From Flavobacterium sp. MC2016-06 (GTDB lineage: Bacteria; Bacteroidota; Bacteroidia; Flavobacteriales; Flavobacteriaceae), in NCBI RefSeq assembly GCF_009711165.2, contig NZ_WMID02000028.1:12521-76520 (forward strand): DNA of 64,000 bases. Direction: 5' to 3'. The position numbers and the translations under genes are program-made. How positions within the stretch are numbered: the stretch's first letter is position 1; each line of letters opens with the position of its first letter. Shown here one piece after another: positions 8,361 to 17,986 of the stretch. Under the pieces are notes generated by a model, which worked only from the letters and a program-made list of their open reading frames with translations, did not search any database and was not told the origin of the DNA.

Positions 8361-9926
8361 TTATAATGCCGCAGGATATAAAATAGGATAATTACCCACA
8401 TTTACTCCTTTTAGGTTTGAACCATATTTAGCATTAATAGCTTCTATAAATTTATTTGCAATAAAGGCATAACCTCTTGGAGATGGATGAACACCATCTA
8501 AAGAGAATGTTCCTCCTGTCACAAATGTTGATGCCATTGTAAAATTATTCGCTACAATCCCTCCTTCGTCAATTTGTTTCATAATAGCATTTGCATCTAC
8601 AAACGCGAGACCTTTTGAATCTGCCTGTGCTTTTATAATTGTATTAAATGCATCTGTTGCCACTTTTAATTCGGCAACTTCTGTTGGAACCAATACATAT
8701 TTATCTTGCAGTGGATATGTAATTCCAAATTTATCCAAAGGCGACGGAGGTACAGCTCCAAGTCCTGAATTTGCAGCAGTAGGAGCTGCCCCAATTGCAG
8801 TTTGCGTAGTTAAAAGAATTAAATCAGAAGCTGTAGCTTGACGTGCCTGACCGAAAACAGCACCATAAAAAGCCGCAGTCTGCGCTCCAACAGAAGGCGT
8901 AAGAACTGCTGTAAGCTGTGCAGATAAATTAGTTAGAGATTCATCTTTTATTAATAATGGATTTGCTGCAGTAAGTGACAACAAATTAATTCGATCTGTA
9001 ACACCTAGATAATTCAACGCACTTTTTAGCGGACCATATAATTGAGCATTAAGTGCATTTATTGTAGCTGTTCCAACAGCAGTATTTCCACTTCCTAAAA
9101 CTGAAACGGTTAAAGGATTGTATGGAACCGTTTTAAAAAACGGAATTGAAGTTACATAAGGTATATTTGCAACAACACCTTTAGCTCCTGCTGAAGTTAA
9201 CGTTGTAACAAGAGCTGCATAAGTTCCATCAAAACCAACACCCGCCGCTCCAGAAACTGGCGTAATAGGACTTGTACCATCTCCTCCACTTGTTGCATAT
9301 CCTAAAACATCATTGTTTCCAATCCATAAAGAGAAAAATGTAGGTGCTTGACTCATTGCATAAGCCAAAACAGAAGTTGAACCGTTTGGAGCAAAACGCA
9401 CATAATAAGGATTTGCTGTTCCATTTGCTAAACCAGCTGCACTTCCATAACTTGGAGACAGTAAATGAAAACTTTTAGCACCTGGGACACCTGTATTATT
9501 ATAAGGTCCAGCAGCCGCAACTGCAGGATTAAGCACTTCAGTTGTTGATGCACCAGTTACAGGCACTGGAGCTGATCCGTTAAAATATAATCTTGGCCCA
9601 AATGAAGTATTTACTTGTCCTCCAAAAAGTAAACCTCCAACATTATCATTCATATAAGGAATTTTAAAATCACCACCGCCAACAAGCTTAAATTGCTCTG
9701 CCATGATATTAGTATAAGACCCTTGCTGTCCTTTTATAAAAAGTGCTCCATCACTAAAACCAGAAGTCAAAGAATTACCTAAAGCAACATATTTTGAAAA
9801 ATTTGCTGTTCCAGCAGTCAAAGGCAATCCATCAGATGAATCTATTACAGTTACAGCTTCATCATCACTGTTACAGGCCATAAAGGTCAGCGAAACCAAT
9901 AAGAGCCATTTGAAATTTTTTATCAT
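8361..9926 (-). CDS. SGNH/GDSL-family outer-membrane lipoprotein
   Basis: 521 residues. Lipoprotein signal MIKNFKWLLLVSLTFMAC, lipid-bearing Cys18 followed by NSDD. The hydrolase core begins with VALGNSLTSGF (block I, catalytic Ser in GNSL), has WIGNNDVLGY (block III, G-N-x-D) and ends with DGVHPSPRGYAFIANKF (block V, D-x-x-H). All catalytic blocks are therefore present. It is probably an esterase or lipase on the cell surface or facing the periplasm; the substrate is unknown. It lies 86 bp downstream of a TonB-dependent receptor in the same direction, so the two likely work together on one lipid-like or ester substrate. Ala/Gly/Thr-rich loops between blocks make it longer than typical family members. 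Confidence 0.9.
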   Translation of the reverse strand: MIKNFKWLLLVSLTFMACNSDDEAVTVIDSSDGLPLTAGTANFSKYVALGNSLTSGFSDGALFIKGQQGSYTNIMAEQFKLVGGGDFKIPYMNDNVGGLLFGGQVNTSFGPRLYFNGSAPVPVTGASTTEVLNPAVAAAGPYNNTGVPGAKSFHLLSPSYGSAAGLANGTANPYYVRFAPNGSTSVLAYAMSQAPTFFSLWIGNNDVLGYATSGGDGTSPITPVSGAAGVGFDGTYAALVTTLTSAGAKGVVANIPYVTSIPFFKTVPYNPLTVSVLGSGNTAVGTATINALNAQLYGPLKSALNYLGVTDRINLLSLTAANPLLIKDESLTNLSAQLTAVLTPSVGAQTAAFYGAVFGQARQATASDLILLTTQTAIGAAPTAANSGLGAVPPSPLDKFGITYPLQDKYVLVPTEVAELKVATDAFNTIIKAQADSKGLAFVDANAIMKQIDEGGIVANNFTMASTFVTGGTFSLDGVHPSPRGYAFIANKFIEAINAKYGSNLKGVNVGNYPILYPAAL

Positions 9927-10012
9927 AATTCAGTATGTTTTTATAATTACCCTTTCTTAAAATTTTATCTCAAGAAAAGTAAATCAAAGTTTTTTTGTTA
10001 GTAAATTTTAAA

Positions 10013-12844
10013 TTACGGATTGATTGTCCAAGAAGCAAAATATTGCTGACCAATTGACCCAGCACCTATTACTTGAGTATATTCTTTTCCTCCAACATTA
10101 GCTGCTCCTAATTTCAAAACTGATTTTAATTTCGGCATTGCATAGTTAATTTGAGCATCAATTACCGTAGCCGATTTAATTATTCCATCAGCAAAACTTG
10201 ATTCCCACATGTATTCACTGTTCCATCTTCCGCTAACATTAAATCCAAAATTCTTGAACAATTTCTCGTTTCCAACAGATACTTTAACCCTGTGTTTTGG
10301 GGTATTGAAACCTGCTTCAAAACTCGGATCTTTTGCTTTATCAAAATCAAACTGAGCATAATTATAATTTACACCTAATTCAAAATCTGCAATTATTTTT
10401 TTCGAAAGACCTACTCCAAATCCAAATGATTTAATTTCAACATCTGTATTTGTATACAATTGATAAGCTCTGTAATTACCGTTTTGAAGAGCATGAAGTG
10501 ACTGAGCACCTGGATCTGTAGGACCTCCTAAAGGATTTGGAGAATCTTGAGCTGTACCATAATAAGGCGCTACTGCATTTAAATTCCCAATAAAATTATT
10601 GTAAATATTATAATAAGCATTAAGATCTATAGAAACGGTATTGATAAAAGAACGATACCCAACCTCAAATGCTTTTACTTCTTCTGGCTTTACATAATTT
10701 ACATTTGTTTTTCTCAAAAGTGCAGATGCCGCAACAGGATTACTTCCTGCCAAAGCACTAAAGGCATTAACAGAACTTGCCGTATAAGAATTATTATAAG
10801 CATTTACTCCTGTCATTACAACTGTTGTACCTCCAGCAAAAGCTTGACCTGCCGTTGTAGCAACATCCAAAGTCTCACTATAACGCGATAAGTTGTCTGG
10901 CGCAGAACCTAACAATACAGCACTACCAACATTAAAGCCGATATATTGATCTTGGGTTGACGGGTTTCTAAAACCTGTTTGAAACGAACCTCTAAAATTG
11001 TGATTTTTCTTCTCTCCACCAGAATAAACAAGAGATAATCTTGGAGAAAAATTACCATCGAAATTTTTTGATTTATCATAACGAATAGATCCTGTAAACT
11101 TTAATCTATCATCAATGAATTTTTTTGCCAATTGTGTATATGCCCCATACTCATTGTAATTAATAGGACCGCTGGCATCTGTATAAATTCTACCATGAGA
11201 ATTCAATTCATATAATCTAAAAGATCCTCCTACTTGAATTTCAGCAAATTTTATTTCATTTTTAAAATTATAATTCGCATCTGAATGATAAATTCTTGAG
11301 TTATCTACCAATTTTGAACCTGTAAGCACACTTTCATCAGCGATTACTTGGTTGAAAGCATTTTTAAACGCTGCAGTTCCTGGTAAAAAACGACCTGTAT
11401 CTGCAGTGCTTCTCGCAGCTGCATGAGCATTTTCTGGCGTCATTCCCGCTAAAGTAGCCTGAACATAAGCTCCTGCATATTGTCCAAACCAAGTTTTATC
11501 GTCTTTCCATTTTCTGTCAACATTAATACCTGTAAAAACCATATCGTAAGAGTCACCACCATCTTCTGAAGTTGTATATCCTCTCAAGAAAAAATTCTTT
11601 CCTTTAAACTCTAATTTATGCTGCTGCATAAAAAAGTTATTTAAATAATATCTATTTGCTCCTTGATAAACAGCATTTCCTAAACCAAATTTACTCTGCC
11701 AGATAATTTCTAATTTTTCATCTCCAAAAGGTCTTATATGGAAAGAGAAATCGATTTTAGTATTTCCAGCTTTATTATCAGTAAGATCTATTTCATTATA
11801 ACCTGTTCTACTAACATTCGTATTCGGCAATAAGTTTACAGCTCCAGCAGGAATCAATCCTAAATTAGCAAGCGATTGACCTACACCTTTTATATTTGTT
11901 GAGACTTCATCACCATAAACGTTTATACCATCATAATTTATGTTACTTCTATCTATACCACTAACTGTTTTATCGTTATAATTTGTAGCATACCAGTCTG
12001 TAGCCTGCATATAGGTAAAATTGGCTTTAGCTGCAAAATATTTATTAAAGGCATGTGAAAACCTCACCCCAAAGTCATAATAATTGTTTGTTCCCGCCGC
12101 ATCTTGTGAAGTTACACCATATTTAAAATAAGTCGAAATCCCTTGATATGTAAATGGGCTTTTACTATTCATAAATAAAATTCCGTTAAAAGCATTCGCA
12201 CCATACAAAGCAGATGACGCACCAGGAAGCAGCTCAACACTTTGAACATCTATTTCTGAAACACCGATCATGTTTCCTAAAACGAAATTTAGCAAAGGAG
12301 ATGAATTATCCATTCCGTCAACCAATTGCATGAAACGGGTATTTGCTACAGAAGCAAAACCCCTAGTATTAATTGATTTAAATGTCATACTACTGGTATT
12401 CATCTGCACCTCTTTCAAGTTTTCTAAACCATCATAAAAAGAAGGAGAGGCTGTTTTCTTAATATCCTGAATTCCCATTCGCTCAATAGTAACAGGTGAT
12501 TCAAGTACTCGTTCAGGAGTTCTAGAAGCAGAAACAACTATTTCATCTAGTTTATTTTCTTCACTTTTTAAAACCGCGTTTATCTGTTGATTTACAGCAG
12601 TAACATTAATCGTTTTAGATTCAAATCCAACTGCAGAAACCTTTATCGAAAAAGGCAGGTTAGCTGTGGTTGTTAATTTAAACGTTCCGTCAAAATCGGT
12701 AGACGTTCCACTACGTTCACCAACTACAACAACATTGGCACCAGGAATAGAAAGTTTGCTACCATCAGTAACAGAACCAGTAATTGTATTCTGCGCAAAG
12801 GATATTCCGCTGAAAAACAACATAATTAATAAATAGACTCTCAT
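10013..12844 (-). CDS. TonB-dependent outer-membrane receptor with carboxypeptidase-regulatory-like domain
   Basis: 943 residues. Signal peptide MRVYLLIMLFFSGISFAQ, then a CarboxypepD_reg-like beta-sandwich (ITGSVTDGSKLSIPGANVVV ... SGTSTDFDGTFKL, about 20-105). Next comes a plug domain with LDEIVVSASRTPERVLESPVTIERM and the later LLPGASSALYGANAFNGILF, then a 22-strand barrel to the C-terminus (ASWTINP). Energised through TonB-ExbBD, it imports or exports a bulky ligand. It differs from SusC in having no SusD partner here; the adjacent SGNH lipoprotein takes that place. I found no TAnnTTTG box in the 100 bp upstream. Confidence 0.93.
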   Translation of the reverse strand: MRVYLLIMLFFSGISFAQNTITGSVTDGSKLSIPGANVVVVGERSGTSTDFDGTFKLTTTANLPFSIKVSAVGFESKTINVTAVNQQINAVLKSEENKLDEIVVSASRTPERVLESPVTIERMGIQDIKKTASPSFYDGLENLKEVQMNTSSMTFKSINTRGFASVANTRFMQLVDGMDNSSPLLNFVLGNMIGVSEIDVQSVELLPGASSALYGANAFNGILFMNSKSPFTYQGISTYFKYGVTSQDAAGTNNYYDFGVRFSHAFNKYFAAKANFTYMQATDWYATNYNDKTVSGIDRSNINYDGINVYGDEVSTNIKGVGQSLANLGLIPAGAVNLLPNTNVSRTGYNEIDLTDNKAGNTKIDFSFHIRPFGDEKLEIIWQSKFGLGNAVYQGANRYYLNNFFMQQHKLEFKGKNFFLRGYTTSEDGGDSYDMVFTGINVDRKWKDDKTWFGQYAGAYVQATLAGMTPENAHAAARSTADTGRFLPGTAAFKNAFNQVIADESVLTGSKLVDNSRIYHSDANYNFKNEIKFAEIQVGGSFRLYELNSHGRIYTDASGPINYNEYGAYTQLAKKFIDDRLKFTGSIRYDKSKNFDGNFSPRLSLVYSGGEKKNHNFRGSFQTGFRNPSTQDQYIGFNVGSAVLLGSAPDNLSRYSETLDVATTAGQAFAGGTTVVMTGVNAYNNSYTASSVNAFSALAGSNPVAASALLRKTNVNYVKPEEVKAFEVGYRSFINTVSIDLNAYYNIYNNFIGNLNAVAPYYGTAQDSPNPLGGPTDPGAQSLHALQNGNYRAYQLYTNTDVEIKSFGFGVGLSKKIIADFELGVNYNYAQFDFDKAKDPSFEAGFNTPKHRVKVSVGNEKLFKNFGFNVSGRWNSEYMWESSFADGIIKSATVIDAQINYAMPKLKSVLKLGAANVGGKEYTQVIGAGSIGQQYFASWTINP

Positions 12845-13239
12845 TAGGTTAGGTTTTTAGTTAGTTTATATAGCCAAAATACAAATATTTTTAATATTAA
12901 TAAAAAAACGTTAAAAAAAATTAATATTAAACATATTTTTTGTTGTTATTTTAACTATTTCACAATGAGTTTTATTAAAATAAAATCAAATAACAAAGCA
13001 ACAAAAACCTAATTACTATGCGTACATATAATTTTTAAGGAAAAAATTGAGGATTTAATAAAAATACATACCAATGAAAAAAATATTGACAATAAAAAAA
13101 AGCGAGACCTAAATCTCGCTTTTTTAACATTTTTACACTTTTTTAACTTAAGAAAAATTAGTTCCTACAAAACATAATATTTTTAGACTAAACTATTTCT
13201 AAAAGCAAAAGCATTATAACACTTTCATTTTCAAAGCAA
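12845..13239. other. 395-bp gap between TonB receptor start and the next gene's stop
   Basis: Very AT-rich. It contains the terminator at 13094-13131 and no reading frame or RNA that I can support. Confidence 0.6.
13094..13131. terminator. Terminator, copy 1 of an identical pair
   Basis: gcgagacct-aaatctcgc stem between an A8 run and a T6 run. All 38 bases are identical to 14442-14479. It lies about 110 bp beyond the stop of the 311-residue gene. Confidence 0.85.
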
Positions 13240-14175
13240 TTACTTCAACTTGCTTTCTATGTTATTCAATCTTTCTAATATTGAACTGAACGTTTTATTT
13301 TCTTTTCTTAACATTTCAATTTCTTCAGATTGAATTTTATTAGTTTTATCCTGTTCAATCATATACAAAGTCATTTCTTCAATTTTTTGTAACAGTTTAG
13401 CATTCATTGCGCCTAAACTCAAACCATTTTTCAAAACCTCTTCTTCACTTGGAATATTTTCTAAATGTCCTTTTTCATTAATATGTTTTTCTACTTCTTC
13501 AAGAGTAGGAAGCTTATAATCTTCCTTAAAAACATAATCAGGCCAACCACTCATATCTACTTTAACTTCTTTAGAATGAATTGTACCATTTACATCTAGC
13601 TTGTTGTTAGGTGTTGTCGTTCCAATACCTACATTGCCGTTTGAATCAATTTTCATTGCTACAACCATATTAGAATAAGCACCCGTAGAAGCATTATAAG
13701 ACCTCGGAGTAAAAGTAATACCGCTTTCAATTCCACCTGAAGTAAAAACATCAACAACATTTCCTATTCGACGTACTCCATGATTTGTATTTTCAAATAT
13801 AATTTGACCATGTTCTTCTGTATTAGAAGAGTTTGATCCCCATACGGAAATGGTACCTCGCACATCTAGCTTAGTTGCGGGCGCAACAGTCCCTATTCCA
13901 AAATTCCCAGATGCAATAGACGAATTACCACCGTCTTTAAAATAGACATCATTTCCAATTCTTGTACCTCCGGTAAAATCATTACCAAAATTCAGAGACA
14001 AAACATTATAATCAGCATGAACAATGGCTCTTCCACCAGAACCACGAGGAGCAAATCTAAAAGTTACATCTGCCGCTCCATTATAATAAAATATATTATC
14101 ACCATTTGGAGAGTTGATTTGCGAGAAAGCACTAATTGTAACTAGGAAACAACTTAAAAGGAATTTATTTTTCAT
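13240..14175 (-). CDS. Secreted protein with beta-repeat body and coiled-coil tail
   Basis: 311 residues with a signal peptide (MKNKFLLSCFLVTISAFSQ). The body carries repeated N-F-G-I-G-T and N-V-G-I-G-T-T-T-P-x-N-K-L-D-V-x-G-T segments, as in phage tail-fibre-like and Bacteroidota surface proteins. The C-terminal block GWPDYVFKEDYKLPTLEEVE, then HLENIPSEEEV and GLSLGAMNAKLLQKIEEMTLYMIEQ, ends in a coiled coil (LRKENKTFSSILERLNNIESKLK). This tail is a recurrent module in secreted flavobacterial proteins of unknown function. No Por-type C-terminal sorting domain is evident. The gene stands alone between two identical terminators. Confidence 0.8.
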   Translation of the reverse strand: MKNKFLLSCFLVTISAFSQINSPNGDNIFYYNGAADVTFRFAPRGSGGRAIVHADYNVLSLNFGNDFTGGTRIGNDVYFKDGGNSSIASGNFGIGTVAPATKLDVRGTISVWGSNSSNTEEHGQIIFENTNHGVRRIGNVVDVFTSGGIESGITFTPRSYNASTGAYSNMVVAMKIDSNGNVGIGTTTPNNKLDVNGTIHSKEVKVDMSGWPDYVFKEDYKLPTLEEVEKHINEKGHLENIPSEEEVLKNGLSLGAMNAKLLQKIEEMTLYMIEQDKTNKIQSEEIEMLRKENKTFSSILERLNNIESKLK

Positions 14176-14499
14176 AATTTTAATTTAATAATATTTATTT
14201 TTCGCTTTAATTTCACAATAGATTTGTTCTGTTCAATTCCACCAGAGTTACACCTCTCCAATTCTAAATAAAACAATTTTATCTGACAAACTACAACCAT
14301 TAATTGCTCCATATCTCATCAGTATTAAAACATATACATTATAATCTGCTTTAGTTAAAAACTTCAAAACAAATACTCATTTTGAAATATTTTCTTTACA
14401 AATATACAGCATGAGCTAAAAAAATCACTAAATTATACCACAAAAAAAAGCGAGACCTAAATCTCGCTTTTTTAACATTAATTATATTTTGTAATACTT
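14176..14499. other. 324-bp gap upstream of the 311-residue gene
   Basis: Contains the glmS terminator (14442-14479). The rest is the AT-rich leader of the secreted protein gene, with no TAnnTTTG box I could assign. Confidence 0.55.
14442..14479. terminator. Terminator of glmS, copy 2 of the pair
   Basis: Identical 38 bases to 13094-13131, about 20 bp after the glmS stop codon on the minus strand. Confidence 0.88.
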
Positions 14500-16350
14500 T
14501 TATTCTACTGTAACAGATTTTGCTAAGTTACGCGGCTGATCAACATTACAACCTCTCATTACAGCTATGTAATAAGAAAGCAATTGCAAAGGTATTGTTG
14601 TAATAAGCGGTGATAACGCATCTGAAGTCTCAGGTATTTCAATGACGTAATCTGCTAATTCTCTAACTTGAGTATCACCTTTTGTAACAACAGCAATAAT
14701 TTTACCGCTTCTAGATTTGATCTCTTGTATATTACTTACAATTTTATCGTAATGTCCTTGTTTAGGTGCAATTACAATAACAGGCATATGCTCATCAATT
14801 AAAGCAATTGGACCGTGTTTCATTTCTGCAGCTGGATAACCTTCTGCATGAATATAAGAGATCTCTTTAAGTTTAAGCGCTCCTTCTAAAGCTACTGGAA
14901 AATTATAGCCACGACCTAAATACAAACAGTTTGGTGCGTCTTTAAAAGCTGCAGCAATTTCTTTTGCACGATCATTTGTTTCTAATGCTTCGGCTACTTT
15001 TTCTGGAATTATCTCTAATTCTTGTAAGTAAGCATGAAAATCAGAATTTGACAAAGTTCCTTTTGCTTTACCTAAACGTAAAGCGATCATAGTAAGAACG
15101 GTAATTTGTGTAGTAAATGCTTTTGTAGAAGCTACTCCAATCTCTGGGCCTGCGTGTGTATATGCACCTGCATGGCTTTCTCTTGAAATAGATGATCCTA
15201 CAACATTACAGACGCCAAAAACAAATGCTCCGTTTTCTTTTGCCAATTTAATAGCCGCCATAGTATCTGCAGTTTCTCCAGATTGAGAAATAGCAATTAC
15301 AATGTCATCCTTGTTTATAATTGGGTTACGGTATCTGAATTCTGAAGCATATTCTACTTCAACAGGAATACGAGTAAATTCTTCAAAGATATATTCTGCA
15401 ACTAAACCTGCATGCCAAGAAGTTCCGCAAGCAACGATTAAGATGCGTTTTGCGTTTAAGAATTTTTCGATATTATCTTCAACACCTGCCATCTGAACGA
15501 TACCTTTGTTTGCATTAAGTCTACCTCTATAAGTATCCTTAATAACGCTAGGCTGCTCATAAATTTCTTTAAGCATGAAGTGATCGTAACCTCCTTTTTC
15601 AATCTGCTCCAAATTCATTTGAAGTTCTTGAATGTAAGGATCTACTAGTGAATCATCTTTTATTTTTCTAACTTTAAGTGGCTTGTGCAGTCTAATATTT
15701 GCCATTTCACCATCTTCAAGGTAAATAGCATTAGAAGTATATTCGATAAAAGGCGAAGCATCTGAAGCGATGAAAAACTCTCCTTCTCCAACTCCAATTG
15801 CCAATGGACTTCCTAATCTTGCCGCAACAATTTCGTCTGGGTTTTTTTTATCAAAAACTGCAATAGCATAAGCTCCTACAACTTGATTTAAAGCAATCTG
15901 AACTGCTTTACCCAATTTTATATTTTCTTTTTTCTGAACTTCTTCAATTAGGTTAACTAAAACCTCTGTATCTGTATCCGATTTAAAAGTATATCCTCTT
16001 TTCTTTAATTCTTCTTTAAGCGGTGCATAATTCTCAATGATTCCATTATGAATAATTACCAGCTCTCCAGAATTAGAAAGATGCGGATGCGAGTTTACAT
16101 CATTTGGAACTCCGTGGGTTGCCCAACGAGTATGTCCAATTCCGATAGTTCCGTTTGTAGTGAAATTATCTTTTGCTTTAGCTTCAAGATCTGAAACTTT
16201 ACCTTTTGTTTTACAAAGTTTTATGCTTTCCTGGTCATCATACAACATAACACCAGCACTATCATATCCTCTGTATTCGAGTCGTTTTAATCCTTTGATA
16301 ACAATAGGATACGCCTCTCTATGACCGATATATCCAACAATTCCACACAT
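14500..16350 (-). CDS. glmS: Glutamine--fructose-6-phosphate aminotransferase (isomerizing)
   Basis: Makes glucosamine-6-phosphate, the entry to UDP-GlcNAc and so to peptidoglycan and LPS. 616 residues. Cys2 of MCGIVGYIG is the N-terminal nucleophile of the glutaminase domain. GHTRWATHG and HNGIIENY complete the glutamine site. Two SIS domains follow (ILIVACGTSWHAG with SQSGETADT, and LYLGRGYNFPVALEGALKLKEISYIHAEG). The C-terminus DQPRNLAKSVTVE is canonical. It follows the DUF4270 gene by 10 bp and is last in the operon with the glycogen-synthase-like gene. No glmS ribozyme is evident or expected here, since the upstream sequence is coding. Confidence 0.98.
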   Translation of the reverse strand: MCGIVGYIGHREAYPIVIKGLKRLEYRGYDSAGVMLYDDQESIKLCKTKGKVSDLEAKAKDNFTTNGTIGIGHTRWATHGVPNDVNSHPHLSNSGELVIIHNGIIENYAPLKEELKKRGYTFKSDTDTEVLVNLIEEVQKKENIKLGKAVQIALNQVVGAYAIAVFDKKNPDEIVAARLGSPLAIGVGEGEFFIASDASPFIEYTSNAIYLEDGEMANIRLHKPLKVRKIKDDSLVDPYIQELQMNLEQIEKGGYDHFMLKEIYEQPSVIKDTYRGRLNANKGIVQMAGVEDNIEKFLNAKRILIVACGTSWHAGLVAEYIFEEFTRIPVEVEYASEFRYRNPIINKDDIVIAISQSGETADTMAAIKLAKENGAFVFGVCNVVGSSISRESHAGAYTHAGPEIGVASTKAFTTQITVLTMIALRLGKAKGTLSNSDFHAYLQELEIIPEKVAEALETNDRAKEIAAAFKDAPNCLYLGRGYNFPVALEGALKLKEISYIHAEGYPAAEMKHGPIALIDEHMPVIVIAPKQGHYDKIVSNIQEIKSRSGKIIAVVTKGDTQVRELADYVIEIPETSDALSPLITTIPLQLLSYYIAVMRGCNVDQPRNLAKSVTVE

Positions 16351-16360
16351 ATATTATTTA

Positions 16361-17965
16361 TTAATTTGGTTTCGTGTAGTAAACCTCAAGCTGCAGTCTT
16401 TTAGCGTAATTTGGATCACTTGACGGAATATTATTTCCAAACAATATCGTCCCGAACGGATTCATAACTGAAGCTCTCGGTGCTTCTGAAATATTAGCAT
16501 TCTTTGCCTTTAATAGATTAGAAGCATTAATAGTAATACTTTCTGTAACCACTAGGCCTAAGAGAACATTTTTATATGTTGCATCTTTAATAAGATTACG
16601 TACATGATTCGTAATCCTAATTTTATAAGTCGTTCCTCTTTTATTATCACCAAGATTAATAGAACCTCCAAAAATATACTTAGAATCTTTTGTATTTGTA
16701 GCCGAAGTTACATCATTGGTATAATCTATAAGAGGAATATTATTCGTTAAATCGTATAAGTAAACTCTTTTTGGCTCCATCGCTGATGCCATTTTATCTG
16801 AATCAATATAAAAAACTAAATTAGCTTCATTTACAAGCCACTTATTTGCTCTAATTTCATCTAATTTTGAAACAAAATTATCCAGCTTAATAATTGCCAG
16901 CGAACCTTGACCTCCCTTTATATACAAACTTGCATCACCTGATGTACTATTAGGAGATTTTATAGCAGCGTCATAAACAGCATTTTTTGCATCTTGAAGA
17001 AAATTTGCTGTAGCACCGCCTGTAGAAGCTAAGAAATTAAGAACCAGTGTTTTTTCTTCTTTTACTGTTTCTAAATCTGTAGTGATAGCCGTTTTGGCTT
17101 TATAAGTAATAGTAATTTTTCCTTTAGAAAAATCCATTGCAGCCATATTACTAGGGCTTCCATCTGCTCTTTCTACTTTAAAATATAATCCTCTAAAATA
17201 TTCTTGAAACACATCAGCTGTTGAAAGCTTTGAAGCCGGAGCATTTAAGATTTTTGATTGAAAGAAAGCTTTATTTAAACTTAAGTGCATTTCTGGAACA
17301 CTTCTCGTAACAGTTTCTTTTTTAGTATCAGGATCAATAGTTGTAGTTTTTATCTCTTTTGGATCAAAAAAGAATTTTTCATTTTCTGCAACATTTGTCG
17401 AATCATTTAAAGGACTTCCCAATTTCTGAGTGTCAAAATCAGCATTTTGATCTGTATAATAAAGCTGTGGCAACTGTGAACCATTATTAAAATAGGAGTT
17501 ACGCATTTGCATACCAGACTCATAAATACTCAACTTTAACTTACCAACTTTACCTTCAGAAGGATCATAAATAGAATCTAATATATAAGTACTGTCACCA
17601 GTAGTAGCATCAACGCTTTTTACATGATTAAAATAAGGTATACTAAGCACTACACTTTCTATTACAGGCTCTTCACCAATAGTAGGCGCATAAGTTGCAA
17701 GTGTTAACTGTGTAGCAAAATTTGCAGTTGTAGTACCAAAAACTGGATTATCATAAATACCTAAAAGATTATTTGTCAAAGCATTTGACTGAATAGGTGT
17801 TACTTCTTGGTTATACGCTAAAACATCATATTTTTCAGCCTCTAGGCCAAAATGATCATCTCCGATTAAATCATCACCAATTGCATTAAAATCTTTATCG
17901 CAAGAATACAAAAGAACAACAGTTACAGCTAAAAGAATTTTCTTAATAAAAGAAGTATTATACAT
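16361..17965 (-). CDS. DUF4270-family lipoprotein
   Basis: 534 residues. Lipoprotein signal MYNTSFIKKILLAVTVVLLYSC with Cys22 and then DKDFNAIGDDLIGDD. Next comes the family's opening pattern of a short aspartate-rich segment and YDNPVFGTTTANFATQLTL. The rest is beta-rich with many K/T/S-rich loops. The function is unknown; the family is confined to Bacteroidota and predicted to sit in the outer membrane. It lies between the half glycogen synthase (21 bp gap) and glmS (10 bp gap), so it is co-transcribed with sugar-nucleotide genes. Confidence 0.88.
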   Translation of the reverse strand: MYNTSFIKKILLAVTVVLLYSCDKDFNAIGDDLIGDDHFGLEAEKYDVLAYNQEVTPIQSNALTNNLLGIYDNPVFGTTTANFATQLTLATYAPTIGEEPVIESVVLSIPYFNHVKSVDATTGDSTYILDSIYDPSEGKVGKLKLSIYESGMQMRNSYFNNGSQLPQLYYTDQNADFDTQKLGSPLNDSTNVAENEKFFFDPKEIKTTTIDPDTKKETVTRSVPEMHLSLNKAFFQSKILNAPASKLSTADVFQEYFRGLYFKVERADGSPSNMAAMDFSKGKITITYKAKTAITTDLETVKEEKTLVLNFLASTGGATANFLQDAKNAVYDAAIKSPNSTSGDASLYIKGGQGSLAIIKLDNFVSKLDEIRANKWLVNEANLVFYIDSDKMASAMEPKRVYLYDLTNNIPLIDYTNDVTSATNTKDSKYIFGGSINLGDNKRGTTYKIRITNHVRNLIKDATYKNVLLGLVVTESITINASNLLKAKNANISEAPRASVMNPFGTILFGNNIPSSDPNYAKRLQLEVYYTKPN

Positions 17966-17986
17966 GTTTAATAATAAAGTTAAATT

